Of a stretch of DNA of 64,000 nt, positions 16,706-27,518 are shown piece after piece; position 1 is the stretch's first letter; each line of letters opens with the position of its first letter. The stretch lies in contig CP046178.1 in NCBI GenBank assembly GCA_014075255.1, positions 1,215,616-1,279,615 on the forward strand. Direction: 5' to 3'. The notes below the pieces were generated by a model that did no database searches, was not told the origin of the DNA, and worked only from the letters and a program-made list of their open reading frames with translations. This stretch comes from Gammaproteobacteria bacterium (GTDB taxonomy: Bacteria; Pseudomonadota; Gammaproteobacteria; UBA4575). Both the position numbers and the translations under genes were made by a program.

Positions 16706-17575
16706 TTATTCTTCTTTAACGATATCCGCATGAGTGAGAATGCATAGCATCTCATGCAGTTGATCACGCATATTATTTCGATCAACAATCATATCTAGTG
16801 CGCCATGCTCCAGCAAAAATTCACTTCTTTGAAAACCTTCTGGCAAGGTTTCGCGCACGGTTTGCTCGATCACTCGTTGCCCAGCAAAACCTATCAAAGC
16901 ATTGGGTTCAGCAATATTTAGGTCGCCCAACATAGCAAAACTAGCAGAAACTCCACCCGTAGTTGGATCTGTTAATACAGAGACAAAAGGCACACCATGT
17001 TCGCGCATTCGTTCTAGCACCGCACTGGTCTTGCTCATTTGAAATAACGACATTAAAGCTTCTTGCATGCGCGCGCCCCCACTAGTCGAAAAACAAATTA
17101 ATGGTATTTCTTCACTAAGTGCATATTTCGCTGCGCGTAAAAATTTTTCACCCACTACCGAACCCATTGAGCCACCAATAAACTTAAACTCAAAAGCCAC
17201 AGCAACTATTGGCAATTCTTTCAAATAACCTTTCATTATAATCAAAGCATCTTTTTCACCAGTAGCTTTTTGAGCAGCACTAATGCGATCTTTATATTTC
17301 TTACTATCTTTAAATTTCAAAAAGTCGACAGATTCAATATCTGCAGCCAACTCTTCTTGCCCTTCTTGATCAAGAAACGCTTCTAAACGCGCACGTGCGC
17401 CGATTCGCATATGATAATTGCATTTTGTGCAAATTTGTAAATTACGCTCTAAATCTGAACGATATAACACTGCACTACAACTCGGACATTTTTCCCACAA
17501 ACCTTCAGGCACTTTGCGCTTACTGGTACCTTCAGTACGAATGCGCGAAGGCATTAATTTTTCTAGCCAACTCAT
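16706..17575 (-). CDS. accD: Acetyl-CoA carboxylase carboxyltransferase beta subunit
   Basis: AccD with AccA transfers carboxyl from biotin to acetyl-CoA, giving malonyl-CoA for fatty-acid synthesis. The 289-residue protein has the N-terminal zinc ribbon (Cys30, Cys33, Cys49, Cys52) and the crotonase-like carboxyltransferase core with [13 protein letters not shown] and [15 protein letters not shown]. It follows trpA by 21 bp. Confidence 0.98.
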   Translation of the reverse strand: MSWLEKLMPSRIRTEGTSKRKVPEGLWEKCPSCSAVLYRSDLERNLQICTKCNYHMRIGARARLEAFLDQEGQEELAADIESVDFLKFKDSKKYKDRISAAQKATGEKDALIIMKGYLKELPIVAVAFEFKFIGGSMGSVVGEKFLRAAKYALSEEIPLICFSTSGGARMQEALMSLFQMSKTSAVLERMREHGVPFVSVLTDPTTGGVSASFAMLGDLNIAEPNALIGFAGQRVIEQTVRETLPEGFQRSEFLLEHGALDMIVDRNNMRDQLHEMLCILTHADIVKEE

Positions 17576-17596
17576 GCAAATTTTCTCATTATTATC

Positions 17597-18448
17597 TTAA
17601 GCAACTTCTTCATTGCCGTGTTCATTGCTCAATGTATCACAGGTCACATTATCCATAGCTAAGCGCATGGTAGACAGCAAAGATTTTATGTTTTCTAACA
17701 TAACATCTTGGTCAGATGCATGGGCTTCTATTTCACGAATAATTGCGCTACCCACCACCACGGCATCGGCTATTAATGCAATCTTACTAGCACTTTCCGC
17801 ATCCTTGATGCCGAAGCCTACACCCACTGGCAATGAAGTTACTTTCCCAATTTCTGCTACTTTATTTGCAACTTCCGCGGTATCGAGATTTCCTGCACCG
17901 GTTACCCCTTTTAAAGAAACGTAATACACAAAACCTGAAGAATGATCGCAAATATTTTTAATCCGTTCCGAGCTTGTTGTTGGTGCTATTAGAAATATAT
18001 TATCAAGCTTGCATTTTTTATATTCGTTTACAGTATACCCAGCCTGCTCAATAGGCATATCTACGGTAAGCACCCCATCAACTTGTTTTTGCTCAGCTTG
18101 CTGTGAAAACTTTTTAACTCCCATCACCTCAATTGGATTTTGATAACCCATCAGCACAACTGGTGTGTCAGCATCTTGTTGCCGAAATTCTGCAACCATA
18201 TCTAAAACTTGTTGCAAACTTGTGCCATGCACTAGCGCACGTTCACATGCAGCTTGTATAACAGGTCCATCTGCCATGGGATCTGAAAACGGTACACCTA
18301 GCTCGATAATATCAGTGCCTGCTTCGACTAAGGTATGCATAATTTTGACAGTTTGCTCCGGGTGAGGGTCTCCTGCAGTAACATATGAGATTAACGCTTT
18401 GCGATTTGATTTTGCTAACTTATCAAAACAAGCTTGTATACGACTCAT
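17597..18448 (-). CDS. trpA: Tryptophan synthase alpha chain
   Basis: TrpA cleaves indole-3-glycerol phosphate to indole, which is channelled to TrpB. The 283-residue TIM barrel carries the catalytic Glu49 and Asp60 in the block [16 protein letters not shown]. Its ATG overlaps the trpB stop by four bases, showing translational coupling. A C-terminal acidic tail of about 15 residues exceeds the E. coli protein. Confidence 0.98.
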   Translation of the reverse strand: MSRIQACFDKLAKSNRKALISYVTAGDPHPEQTVKIMHTLVEAGTDIIELGVPFSDPMADGPVIQAACERALVHGTSLQQVLDMVAEFRQQDADTPVVLMGYQNPIEVMGVKKFSQQAEQKQVDGVLTVDMPIEQAGYTVNEYKKCKLDNIFLIAPTTSSERIKNICDHSSGFVYYVSLKGVTGAGNLDTAEVANKVAEIGKVTSLPVGVGFGIKDAESASKIALIADAVVVGSAIIREIEAHASDQDVMLENIKSLLSTMRLAMDNVTCDTLSNEHGNEEVA

Positions 18449-19689
18449 ATCGTTATACCTTCGATATCTGCTACGGTGTTGATATCTTTATCACCACGAC
18501 CCGATAAATTTACAATAATCTTTTTATCGCTAGACATTGAGCTAGCCAACTTTAATCCATACGCAACTGCATGACTGCTTTCTAAGGCCGGAATAATTCC
18601 TTCAACCAGTGTTAACTCATGAAATGCGGCTAGCGCTTCATCATCAGTTATCGATTCATACTCCACTCTGCCAATATCTTTTAGCCAAGCATGCTCTGGA
18701 CCTACACCAGGATAATCCAAGCCTGCAGATATAGAATGTGTTTCAACAATTTGCCCGTTATCATCTTCCATTAAATACGTTCGATTCCCATGCAACACAC
18801 CTGGGCGTCCTGCATTTAATGGTGCCGCATGCTTACCGGTGTCAATTCCCAAACCGGCAGCTTCTACGCCAAACATTTTGACGCCTTCATCGTCTATAAA
18901 AGGATGAAATAAACCAATTGCATTTGAACCGCCGCCTACACAAGCAACCAGCGCATCTGGCAAATCACCAGTTTGCTCATACATTTGAGTTTTTGCTTCA
19001 CGACCAATTATCGCTTGAAAGTCTCGAACCAGTAATGGGTATGGATGCGGTCCTGCAACGGTACCAATAATATAAAAAGTATCATCAACATTGGTTACCC
19101 AATCTCGCAGCGCTTCATTCAAAGCATCTTTTAGCGTTTTTGAGCCTGAAGTGACCGGCACAACCTTGGCCCCAAGTAAACGCATCCGATAGACATTAGG
19201 CGCTTGGCGATATATATCTTGCTCACCCATATACACTACACATTCAAGCCCTAGACGCGCAGCCACGGTAGCACTGGCAACACCATGCTGACCGGCACCT
19301 GTTTCCGCAATAATGCGCGGCTTGCCCATGCGTTTAGCAAGTAATGCTTGGCCTATCGTATTGTTGATCTTATGCGCACCCGTATGATTCAGGTCTTCGC
19401 GTTTTAGATATATCTGCGCACCCGCGTATTTCTGACTCAACCGTTGTGCATGATAAAGCGGGCTGGGTCTTCCTACATAATTAGCGAGATCTGCATCAAA
19501 TTCGGCTACAAATTCAGGGTCATCTTTATAATGGAAATAGGCCTGTTCAAGCTCTGCCAGCGGCTCTATTAATGTCTCCGATACATATTGGCCACCGTAT
19601 TCACCGAACATACCTTGTTTATCTGGCATCTCACCTGAAATATGGTCTCCCGCTGCTCGGGGCGTAGTTTTTTGTGCAATCCTAGTCAC
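18445..19689 (-). CDS. trpB: Tryptophan synthase beta chain
   Basis: TrpB condenses indole with serine using pyridoxal phosphate. I place the start at the GTG at 19689, which is preceded by AAGGAA and overlaps the trpF stop (gtgactag). That gives 414 residues, near the family norm; the longer frame to 19758 would put 23 atypical residues in front. The PLP lysine is Lys107 in [10 protein letters not shown], and GGGSNAIG binds the phosphate. Overlaps at both ends with trpF and trpA suggest a tightly coupled translation unit. Confidence 0.97.
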   Translation of the reverse strand: MTRIAQKTTPRAAGDHISGEMPDKQGMFGEYGGQYVSETLIEPLAELEQAYFHYKDDPEFVAEFDADLANYVGRPSPLYHAQRLSQKYAGAQIYLKREDLNHTGAHKINNTIGQALLAKRMGKPRIIAETGAGQHGVASATVAARLGLECVVYMGEQDIYRQAPNVYRMRLLGAKVVPVTSGSKTLKDALNEALRDWVTNVDDTFYIIGTVAGPHPYPLLVRDFQAIIGREAKTQMYEQTGDLPDALVACVGGGSNAIGLFHPFIDDEGVKMFGVEAAGLGIDTGKHAAPLNAGRPGVLHGNRTYLMEDDNGQIVETHSISAGLDYPGVGPEHAWLKDIGRVEYESITDDEALAAFHELTLVEGIIPALESSHAVAYGLKLASSMSSDKKIIVNLSGRGDKDINTVADIEGITI

Positions 19690-20299
19690 GATGTACTTCC
19701 TTAATGAATTGCTCCATTTTAGCGGGGTCTTTGATACCTTTGCCAGCCTCAATTCCACTACTCACATCAACCGCATAAGGGTTCACTACACGTATCGCCT
19801 CGGCGACATTGTCTACTGTTAACCCACCTGCAAGAATGATGGGTTTATCTATACTTTTGGGGATTGCGTTCCATGTAAATTTTTCGCCACTACCTCCCAT
19901 CTGGCCTTGTGCGTGACTATCTAATATAAACCCTGTGGCCGAAACATAACGCTGACAAAAATCCTCAAGTGATGAGGTGCTCGCCATAGGTACTGCTTTT
20001 AAGTAAGGCATATTAAACTGCGCACAAAACGTCTCTTCTTCGTCTCCATGAAATTGCAGTAAATTTAGTTTCACACGTTTTATTATATTTTCAACTTCAG
20101 TAACTTGCATGTTCATAAATAAACCAACTTTAATAATAAATGGAGGTACTTTACTAACTAATTTCACAGCAGTTTCAACATCTATATTACGTGCACTATT
20201 TTTTACGAACACAAACCCCAATGCATCCACACCCAGTGCTACTGCATTTTGCACATCTTGCTGCCTGGTTAAACCACAAAATTTAATACGTGTTTGCAT
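19682..20299 (-). CDS. trpF: Phosphoribosylanthranilate isomerase
   Basis: TrpF converts N-(5-phosphoribosyl)anthranilate to the CdRP intermediate of tryptophan synthesis. The 205-residue TIM barrel begins with [10 protein letters not shown] (catalytic Cys), has LLQFHGDE, and ends with [11 protein letters not shown] and VDVSSGIE. It stands alone rather than fused to TrpC. It is 21 bp downstream of truA and overlaps trpB. Confidence 0.97.
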   Translation of the reverse strand: MQTRIKFCGLTRQQDVQNAVALGVDALGFVFVKNSARNIDVETAVKLVSKVPPFIIKVGLFMNMQVTEVENIIKRVKLNLLQFHGDEEETFCAQFNMPYLKAVPMASTSSLEDFCQRYVSATGFILDSHAQGQMGGSGEKFTWNAIPKSIDKPIILAGGLTVDNVAEAIRVVNPYAVDVSSGIEAGKGIKDPAKMEQFIKEVHRD

Positions 20300-20320
20300 T
20301 TGAAATTTTTTACTAAAAAA

Positions 20321-21106
20321 TTAACTACCCGCAATAGCAGGCCACCTTATTTTGGCATCTAAACCAAAGCCTTCATCATACTGCACTTTAACTAAATATA
20401 AGCCCGCTGCGGGCGCAGTAATTCCGCCTAATGTGCGATCACATTTTTGCAAAACTTTAAGCGACCAGTCTTCAGCTTGCTCGCCCTTAGCAATAGTCAT
20501 TAATACACCCATGATATTTCTCACCATATGGTGCAAAAATGCATTGGCATGAATATCCATGCAAATAAATTCATTATGTTTTCTGAGTGTAATCTTACTT
20601 ATGGTGCGTATAGGACTTTTTGCTTGACATGCTACTGCACGATATGAAGTAAAGTCATGTGTGCCCAGCAAATGTTCTGCAGCATGCTGCATTTTTTGCA
20701 AGTCTAATGCCGCATATTCCCAAGTCACCAGATGATCTAGCAATGCAGGACGCGTTGCATGGTTGAATATTACATATCGATAAAGCCTGGATAGCGCACT
20801 ATATCTGGCATGAAATTCATCTTGCACCTGCTTAGCCCACAACACAGATACTGTATTAGGCAAATATCTATTCACCCCCTGCACCCAAGCTTTAAGCTCA
20901 CGTTGAATATCACAATCAAAATGAACAACTTGTTCCGTAGCATGCACGCCAGTATCTGTTCTACCCGCAGTAGTAATTACGGTTGGAGTATTCGCGACTT
21001 TTGATATTGCTTCTTCTAGACGTTGCTGAACAGAATCCGCATTCGATTGGCGTTGCCAACCATAAAATTGACTACCGTTGTATTCAATCCCTAAAGCGAT
21101 ACGCAT
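20321..21106 (-). CDS. truA: tRNA pseudouridine(38-40) synthase
   Basis: TruA makes pseudouridine at positions 38-40 of tRNA anticodon stems. The 261-residue protein has IEYNGSQFYGWQRQ at its start, the catalytic aspartate in TAGRTDTGVHA, and FLHHMVRNIMG near the end. It lies between fimV and trpF, the arrangement also seen in Pseudomonas. Confidence 0.97.
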   Translation of the reverse strand: MRIALGIEYNGSQFYGWQRQSNADSVQQRLEEAISKVANTPTVITTAGRTDTGVHATEQVVHFDCDIQRELKAWVQGVNRYLPNTVSVLWAKQVQDEFHARYSALSRLYRYVIFNHATRPALLDHLVTWEYAALDLQKMQHAAEHLLGTHDFTSYRAVACQAKSPIRTISKITLRKHNEFICMDIHANAFLHHMVRNIMGVLMTIAKGEQAEDWSLKVLQKCDRTLGGITAPAAGLYLVKVQYDEGFGLDAKIRWPAIAGS

Positions 21107-21232
21107 CGGTTTAATTGTATGAATTTGTAGACAGCTTAGCTACAAGTAAACTATTTCGAATCAAATAAATAGCAGACGCAAAGCCTACAGAGATTTTATT
21201 AAAACAATACTATTTCGAGCTACTGCTGGATT

Positions 21233-24200
21233 TTAGCTACCCAGCTTATCCATTAAATCTTTGGCAGCTTTAATTTGCGACTCATCACCTTCATTAATTA
21301 CTTCAAGTAAAGTTTCTTTAGCAGCATCCGAGTCACCCATATCCACAAAGGCTTTAGCTAAATCAAGCTTGGTTCCCACTTCTTCAATTAAAGAAGGTGG
21401 GCCAAGTTCTTCTAAATCAGTATGGGTTTGCGCTACAGTTTGCTCTGCTGGATCAAGAAATTCTGTATCCATATTGCTGGCATCAAATTGCTCTGTATCA
21501 TCACCATCCAATGCATCGCTTAAAGAACTTGGTGTATAGGCTGCAGTCGCTTCTGGATCAGCTGGCGAAATTCCAGTATCGACATTCAACTCATCCGCTT
21601 GCATGGCAACAGTATCATCTAGCGCTTCAGATATATCAATCTCATCTTCATCAATATCTAGTGGCTTTAGATCGTTCATCGTTGTCTGCATTCCGATCTG
21701 CTCTAACTCTTGAGTAAGATCATCCATGCTCGCGGTCTCATGTAAGCCAGTAGCAATCGCATCGATTTCAGTATCCTCTGCATCATCGTCATTAAGTATA
21801 TCGTCAGACAAATCATCCACTTCAAAATTCAGAATATCGGAAGTTTCATTAGCTTCCATAATTTTACTGGCAACCGGATCATCTTCGAACTCATCTTCAA
21901 TTACTGGATCGTCAATATTAAAATCCAGGCCGTTATCATCGTCGCTAGCATCATTATCAAGCATTGTGTCTTCCAAATTCGCATCTGATAACGGATTATC
22001 AATAACGGTTTGTAAACCGATATCTACATCAGCAGCATCAGGCTTATCTGCACCCGAAAATGCAGCAGCACCGACTGCAGCCGCCCCAGCAAATAAAGCA
22101 CTGCCAGGTGCAAGCTCTTTACCCATAGCCATGATGTTTTGCCACTGACTGCTGGATTCTCCAACTTCATCTTTAATTTTCTCTGCGTATTGTTCGAAAC
22201 CTTGCTGATCTTTTTGGCTGTAATACACTTCAGCAAGCTTAGCTTTATATTCATTGTTGCCAGGCTCTTTGGCGATAGCATCGGTTAATAAATCTTGTGC
22301 TTGTTGATGTAAACCATAAGATATATATACATCTGCTTCATCCAACACATCTTCGCCAACCTCAGCATCTCCAGAAGCATCTGACATCGGGCTGAAATCT
22401 TCCTCATCATCCAATCCCAGGTCTTCCATTGTCCCTAGATCATTATTACTCACCTCTGCCGCTGCATTTGCTTGTGGAGTTACAATCGTCTCATCGAGAA
22501 TGTCATCAAAATGCTCATCGTCTTCGCCAATATCTTCTAATGGCATTTCTCCAAGCCCTGTCAGCTCGATGGTTTTCACACTCTTCTTACGCCAAAACCA
22601 TAAGCCGCCCAGTAATAATAAAACCCCAGCCACTAAAGGAACTACTGCGTTTTTAGCACGCTCTTTTAGAGAACCCAAAAAACCTAAAATACCTGGTGCA
22701 GCTTCTGCCACCTTAGGTAATTCAGCTTGTTCAACTTCGGGCTTAACTTCGACTGGTTTTTGTTCGGGCTTAACTTCGGCAGGTTTCTCAGCGGGTTTTA
22801 CTTCTGCGACGATCTCTTCTTTAATCGGTTCAATTTCTGGTAGAGAATTCCAATCGGGAAGTGGTTCTAATCTTGGTTTACTAATTACCTGTTCAGCGAC
22901 TATAGGTTCCTTAAATTCGGGTAACGGCTCCACAACCGGTTTTTTAATTTCTTGAGCAACTGGTTTTTCTGCCGGCTTAACTGCAGGTTTGACTTCAGGT
23001 TTAGCTTCTTCTTTAGCTGTGTTTTCTTGCAACATCTTTTCTGCTGCGGCAGCTTTATCAGCCTCTGTACTCAACTGTTGCTGTAAATCTTTTAGCTGTT
23101 GGTTTTGAATATTTAAAATCTTCTCTTTCTTTTCCAACATCGACTCAAGCGCTTCAACACGGCTCTTCAATTCTTCAGACTCTTTAGTTTTCGACTCAGC
23201 AAGCTCTTTGCTTAACGTTATTTCATTTTGTAACTTCTTAACTTCTTCTCCACCTGCTACTTGTGCATTGCCTTTTGATTGCTTGCCATCATCCGCAGCT
23301 AAAATATTAAGGTCCTGTTTTGCAGTATCTGGTTTTTCTGTTGTTTCTTTAAGTGCCTGTTTAGCTTGCTTTGCAACATCACTCTTTTCCTTTACCAATT
23401 CAGGAGCATCCACATTGGTTGCCGCTACTTGGGAAACATTACCTCGATACTCTCTCCACAATGCATTTTGTTGTGAAACCTTTTGACGCGCATCAATGGT
23501 CGATACAATCTGTGCCTCTCCTGCATCAGGGATACGCAACACCGCGCCCTTCTTAAGTAAATTTATATTATTGCGTGTGAAGGCATTTGGATTGGCTTGT
23601 TGAATAGCAATCATCATCTGGTTAACTGACAAAGCACTTGATCTACTTGCAGGCCTAGCTATTGCATATAGAGTATCACCAGCAACCACGGCATGCTCAC
23701 CAGCAACGCTAGCTTCTGAATATACTTCTGATTCAGCAACAACTTCTGAGTCTGTGTTATCTGCAATTTCAAGCGGCACAGTACTATCTATTCCAAGCGT
23801 CTCATCCATATGCGCACGAATTGATTCAAGATCTTGCAATTCAGATTCATTCATCTGTTCATTGGCAGAAACATCCTCTGGCACAACAATATCATCCGCT
23901 ACTTCTGCAACGGGCTGGGATTCTTCAATGGTTTCAGCCACAACTTCTTCTAGTTGCTCTGCTGTAGGTTCTATCGTCACAGTTTCTTCGACAATAATTT
24001 CTTCTTCAACATTTGTGATCGGTTCAGAGCTATCTATCCCTAATTCACGATCCATATGTTCACGAACCGCTGCAAGATCAGTAGCAGGCTCAGCAATAAC
24101 TTCTGCTGGTGTTACAACTTGTGGAGCAACGAGCTCGGCTTCAACCACTTGCTCCTGGATAACAGGAGCTGTAACCGGTGTTGCAATTTGCGGCGCTTGT

Positions 24201-24610
24201 TGTTGAGCAAACTCAGGGGGATCAAGTAGAACGGTGTACTCTCTTAACAATCTTCCTTTTGGCCAGGTAACTTCTACTAAAAACGTTAAAAATGGTTCAC
24301 GCACAGGATCTTTCGAGGTAACGCGAATAGCGGTACCACCACCTGGCAAAGAAACAGGTCTAAATATTAGCTGGGTTAAAAAATAGGGACGGGGAACACC
24401 CACCCGATCAAACACGTTTGCAGGAGCTAATTCAACTCGCATTTCTTCTAATTCATCTGCACGTGCTGAAATTAAAGTGATATGCGCGTTTAGCGGTTGA
24501 TTCAGCGCTGAATCAACTTCTATTTCGCCCAAACCCAATGACAGCAATTGCCCAGGAACTAGTAGTAAAAATGAAATAAGAAGAATATATATAGATGATT
24601 TACGCACCAT
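21233..24610 (-). CDS. fimV: FimV-like polar/pilus assembly protein
   Basis: FimV is an inner-membrane peptidoglycan-binding hub for type IV pilus assembly, twitching and polar localisation. The 1125-residue protein has a signal peptide, the FimV N-terminal block (LGLGEIEVDSALNQPL, 26-41; through about 130), a LysM domain (306-361), a coiled coil (about 455-530) and a Pro/Glu/Lys-rich stretch (535-635). A membrane helix follows at 654-673, then a very acidic cytoplasmic part with a TPR-like segment, and the FimV C-terminal domain in the last 55 residues. A motif with HMDxxLGIDS appears twice (179-199 and 261-279). GGAG precedes the ATG. A FimX homologue is encoded at 37754-39826. Confidence 0.93.
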   Translation of the reverse strand: MVRKSSIYILLISFLLLVPGQLLSLGLGEIEVDSALNQPLNAHITLISARADELEEMRVELAPANVFDRVGVPRPYFLTQLIFRPVSLPGGGTAIRVTSKDPVREPFLTFLVEVTWPKGRLLREYTVLLDPPEFAQQQAPQIATPVTAPVIQEQVVEAELVAPQVVTPAEVIAEPATDLAAVREHMDRELGIDSSEPITNVEEEIIVEETVTIEPTAEQLEEVVAETIEESQPVAEVADDIVVPEDVSANEQMNESELQDLESIRAHMDETLGIDSTVPLEIADNTDSEVVAESEVYSEASVAGEHAVVAGDTLYAIARPASRSSALSVNQMMIAIQQANPNAFTRNNINLLKKGAVLRIPDAGEAQIVSTIDARQKVSQQNALWREYRGNVSQVAATNVDAPELVKEKSDVAKQAKQALKETTEKPDTAKQDLNILAADDGKQSKGNAQVAGGEEVKKLQNEITLSKELAESKTKESEELKSRVEALESMLEKKEKILNIQNQQLKDLQQQLSTEADKAAAAEKMLQENTAKEEAKPEVKPAVKPAEKPVAQEIKKPVVEPLPEFKEPIVAEQVISKPRLEPLPDWNSLPEIEPIKEEIVAEVKPAEKPAEVKPEQKPVEVKPEVEQAELPKVAEAAPGILGFLGSLKERAKNAVVPLVAGVLLLLGGLWFWRKKSVKTIELTGLGEMPLEDIGEDDEHFDDILDETIVTPQANAAAEVSNNDLGTMEDLGLDDEEDFSPMSDASGDAEVGEDVLDEADVYISYGLHQQAQDLLTDAIAKEPGNNEYKAKLAEVYYSQKDQQGFEQYAEKIKDEVGESSSQWQNIMAMGKELAPGSALFAGAAAVGAAAFSGADKPDAADVDIGLQTVIDNPLSDANLEDTMLDNDASDDDNGLDFNIDDPVIEDEFEDDPVASKIMEANETSDILNFEVDDLSDDILNDDDAEDTEIDAIATGLHETASMDDLTQELEQIGMQTTMNDLKPLDIDEDEIDISEALDDTVAMQADELNVDTGISPADPEATAAYTPSSLSDALDGDDTEQFDASNMDTEFLDPAEQTVAQTHTDLEELGPPSLIEEVGTKLDLAKAFVDMGDSDAAKETLLEVINEGDESQIKAAKDLMDKLGS

Positions 24611-24672
24611 TTTTGTGCTCCACCTTAATTGAGTTGTGTGCTTAAAAGATTGTTCGTATTTTATATGTCAGC

Positions 24673-24705
24673 AAAACTAAAAAACTCTAAGAATTTCTTT
24701 GAGTT
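24673..24705 (-). terminator. Intrinsic terminator downstream of asd
   Basis: On the minus strand an AACTCAAAG/TTTAGAGTT-type stem (arms 24705-24697 and 24691-24683, one mismatch) is followed by TTTTTTAGTTTT. It lies about 30 bp after the asd stop and before fimV. It would separate the leu-asd transcript from the fimV-truA-trp transcript. Confidence 0.5.
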
Positions 24706-24734
24706 ATCGAATTAATTCACTAGGTAACTATAAA

Positions 24735-25754
24735 TTAAATATGGCCTTTTATCAAAACTTCGGCGATCTGGATACTATTCAATGCAGCCCCTTTTCTAAG
24801 GTTATCGCTTACCACCCACATATTTAGACCGCGTGGATGGGAAATATCTTCACGAATACGCCCTACATATACAGGATCCGTGCCTTCACCCTCCGTTACC
24901 GCAGTCGGATAACCACCATCTTTATGCTCATCCATGACCACAACCCCAGGGGCTGCTGCCAATAAATCGCGTGCTTTTTGAGCAGATAGCTTCTCTTTTA
25001 ACTCAAGATGTACAGCCTCGGAATGCCCATATTTCACTGGAATACGCACAGTAGTTGGGTTCACCAGAATTGAATCATCTTCCATAATCTTTTGCGTTTC
25101 CCAGACCATTTTCATTTCTTCTTTGGTATAGCCGTTATCCATGAACGTATCTATATGTGGCAAGGCATTGAAGGCAATCTGTTTCGGATAAACGTCGCAA
25201 TTAATCGGCTTATTGTTAATGATATCTCGGCTTTGCTCATCCAGCTCATCGACCGCCTCTTTGCCGGTGCCTGATACGGCTTGATACGTCGCTACATTGA
25301 TACGCTCGACACCTACCGCATCATGCAGAGGTTTTAAGGCCACCAGCATTTGGATGGTAGAACAATTTGGATTCGCAATAATGCCGCGAGTTTTATAATT
25401 TGCGATTTGGTGTGGATTCACTTCTGGAACGACTAATGGAATATCATCGTCATAACGAAATTGCGAAGTGTTATCTACCACCACACAACCTTGCGCAGCG
25501 GCTTTAGGGGCATATTCTTTAGAAACACTGGCGCCTGGAGAAAACAAACCAATCTGAGTTTGAGAGAAGTCAAATTCAGCCAAGTCCTGCACTTCTAATT
25601 CAACATCACCAAAAGAAACTTTTTTACCTGCTGAACGAGAACTCGCTACAGCATAAACATTGTTAACCGGAAATTTTCTTTGCGAAAGTATAGAAAGCAT
25701 TTTCTCACCTACCGCACCAGTAGCTCCAACTACCGCAACATCATATTTTTTCAT
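24735..25754 (-). CDS. asd: Aspartate-semialdehyde dehydrogenase
   Basis: Asd reduces aspartyl phosphate to aspartate semialdehyde, the branch point to lysine/diaminopimelate, methionine and threonine. The 339-residue protein has the NADP-binding start VAVVGATGAVGEKML and the catalytic Cys131 in ANPNCSTIQ. It follows leuB by 41 bp, as in related gammaproteobacteria. Confidence 0.98.
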   Translation of the reverse strand: MKKYDVAVVGATGAVGEKMLSILSQRKFPVNNVYAVASSRSAGKKVSFGDVELEVQDLAEFDFSQTQIGLFSPGASVSKEYAPKAAAQGCVVVDNTSQFRYDDDIPLVVPEVNPHQIANYKTRGIIANPNCSTIQMLVALKPLHDAVGVERINVATYQAVSGTGKEAVDELDEQSRDIINNKPINCDVYPKQIAFNALPHIDTFMDNGYTKEEMKMVWETQKIMEDDSILVNPTTVRIPVKYGHSEAVHLELKEKLSAQKARDLLAAAPGVVVMDEHKDGGYPTAVTEGEGTDPVYVGRIREDISHPRGLNMWVVSDNLRKGAALNSIQIAEVLIKGHI

Positions 25755-25795
25755 TTCTATTTAATTAGTTCTTATCTGTAATTAATTTTGATCAT

Positions 25796-26866
25796 TTAAC
25801 ATAAGGCACTGATAACTGCATCGCCCATCTCATTTGTGCCAATAGCTGAATGCTTGCCTGCGATGTCTGCTGTACGTAAACCCTCTGCAATGACCTGTTG
25901 CACAGCCTGCTCTACTTTATTGGCAAGATCTACTTCATTTAAGCTGTAACGCAACATCATAGCGATCGATAGAATAGTGGCTAAAGGATTAGCAATATTT
26001 TTGCCTGCGATATCTGGCGCCGAACCATGGATAGGCTCATACATTCCTTTATCATTACTATCCAACGAAGCCGAAGGCAGCATGCCGATCGATCCAGTCA
26101 GCATTGCTGCTGCATCAGAAAGTATATCGCCGAACATATTACCCGTTAATACCACATCAAATTGATTAGGCTCACGCACCAACTGCATAGCAGCGTTATC
26201 TACATACATATGACTTAGTGCTACATCTTTATATTCTGCATGCACATTCTCTACCACTTCACGCCAAAGCTCTGATACTTCTAACACATTAGCCTTATCC
26301 ACCGAACAAAGCTTGCGGTTACGCTTTTGCGCAATACGAAATGCAATATGCGCAATTCGAGTTACCTCATTTTCGTCATACACTAATGTATTAAATCCCT
26401 GACGAATACCATTCTCTAGAGTACGTATTCCACGTGGTTCGCCAAAATAAATGCCGCCTGTTAACTCACGCACGATCATAATATCTAGATCCGCAACCAA
26501 TTCAGGCTTGAGCGAAGATGCACCCGCTAACGATTTATATAATATAGCTGGGCGAAGATTTGCAAACAGATCTAATTCTGACCGAATACGCAACAAGCCT
26601 TTCTCTGGGCGCATTTCGCGCTCAACCTCATCATATTTTGGCCCGCCCACTGCACCTAATAAAATAGCGTCGCTTGCTTTAGCTAATGCAAGCGTTTCAT
26701 TAGGCAAAGGTTTTTTGAACTCGTCATAAGCACTGCCACCAATTAAAGCTTGTTCGATTTCAACCTTAAGTCCGCATTCGCGACGCAAATGCAACAATAC
26801 TTTTTTCGCTTGCGCAATAACTTCTGGACCAATGCCATCACCTGGTAATAATAAAACTTTACTCAT
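25796..26866 (-). CDS. leuB: 3-isopropylmalate dehydrogenase
   Basis: LeuB oxidises and decarboxylates 3-isopropylmalate to 2-oxoisocaproate with NAD. The 356-residue protein has [11 protein letters not shown] at its start, [14 protein letters not shown], the metal-binding aspartates in [15 protein letters not shown], and the NAD site [13 protein letters not shown]. It is 6 bp downstream of leuD. Confidence 0.98.
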   Translation of the reverse strand: MSKVLLLPGDGIGPEVIAQAKKVLLHLRRECGLKVEIEQALIGGSAYDEFKKPLPNETLALAKASDAILLGAVGGPKYDEVEREMRPEKGLLRIRSELDLFANLRPAILYKSLAGASSLKPELVADLDIMIVRELTGGIYFGEPRGIRTLENGIRQGFNTLVYDENEVTRIAHIAFRIAQKRNRKLCSVDKANVLEVSELWREVVENVHAEYKDVALSHMYVDNAAMQLVREPNQFDVVLTGNMFGDILSDAAAMLTGSIGMLPSASLDSNDKGMYEPIHGSAPDIAGKNIANPLATILSIAMMLRYSLNEVDLANKVEQAVQQVIAEGLRTADIAGKHSAIGTNEMGDAVISALC

Positions 26867-26872
26867 CTTTTT

Positions 26873-27517
26873 TTATTCTGCCGCAAACAACCAGGGACTG
26901 GTCTGTTTTAATTGTATTTCGTAGGCTTTAATTTTATCTGCATGTTGCAATGTAAGATCAATTTCATCAAAACCATTCACTAGACAATACTTTCTAAACT
27001 CATCGATCTGAAAAGAAAAAGACTTATTTTTATCACCCGTTACGGTTTGTGAATCTAAATTAACATTACATTTGTATGCCGAATCAACACTTATTTTCTT
27101 AAACAAATAATCAACTTCGTCTACACTTAATGACACAGGTAATAAACCATTTTTATAGCAGTTGCTACAAAAGATATCAGCAAAACTTGGCGCAATAACA
27201 ACTTCAATGCCGTAATCTAAAATAGACCAAACAGCGTGCTCCCTAGAAGAACCGCAGCCAAAATTTTCTCGCGCCAATAAAATTTTAGCGCCTTGGAACT
27301 GCTTTTGGTTTAACACAAAATCATCATGTAAACGCCGTTGACTATGATCTTGCCCAAGTACACCAGGATCTTGATAACGCCAGTTATCAAAAAGGTTGAC
27401 GCCAAAGCCAGTACGCTTAACGGATTTTAAATATTGTTGCGGGATAATTGCATCCGTATCTACATTGCTGCGATCAAGCGGGTAAAAAGCCGCGGTTATC
27501 TCTGTAAACGCCTTCAT
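26873..27517 (-). CDS. leuD: 3-isopropylmalate dehydratase small subunit
   Basis: LeuD is the swivel domain that joins LeuC to isomerise 2- to 3-isopropylmalate. The 214-residue protein has NVDTDAIIPQQYLK and ENFGCGSSREHAVW, the substrate-binding signature. One base separates it from leuC, so the two subunits are coupled. Confidence 0.98.
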   Translation of the reverse strand: MKAFTEITAAFYPLDRSNVDTDAIIPQQYLKSVKRTGFGVNLFDNWRYQDPGVLGQDHSQRRLHDDFVLNQKQFQGAKILLARENFGCGSSREHAVWSILDYGIEVVIAPSFADIFCSNCYKNGLLPVSLSVDEVDYLFKKISVDSAYKCNVNLDSQTVTGDKNKSFSFQIDEFRKYCLVNGFDEIDLTLQHADKIKAYEIQLKQTSPWLFAAE

Positions 27518-27518
27518 T

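Noticed and set aside
22500-22955. Long plus-strand frame opposite fimV (151 codons), with similar ones at 23754-24206 and 21726-22148
   Set aside because: They are Ser/Thr-rich shadows of the Glu/Ala/Pro-rich fimV codons. The minus-strand gene explains the openness.
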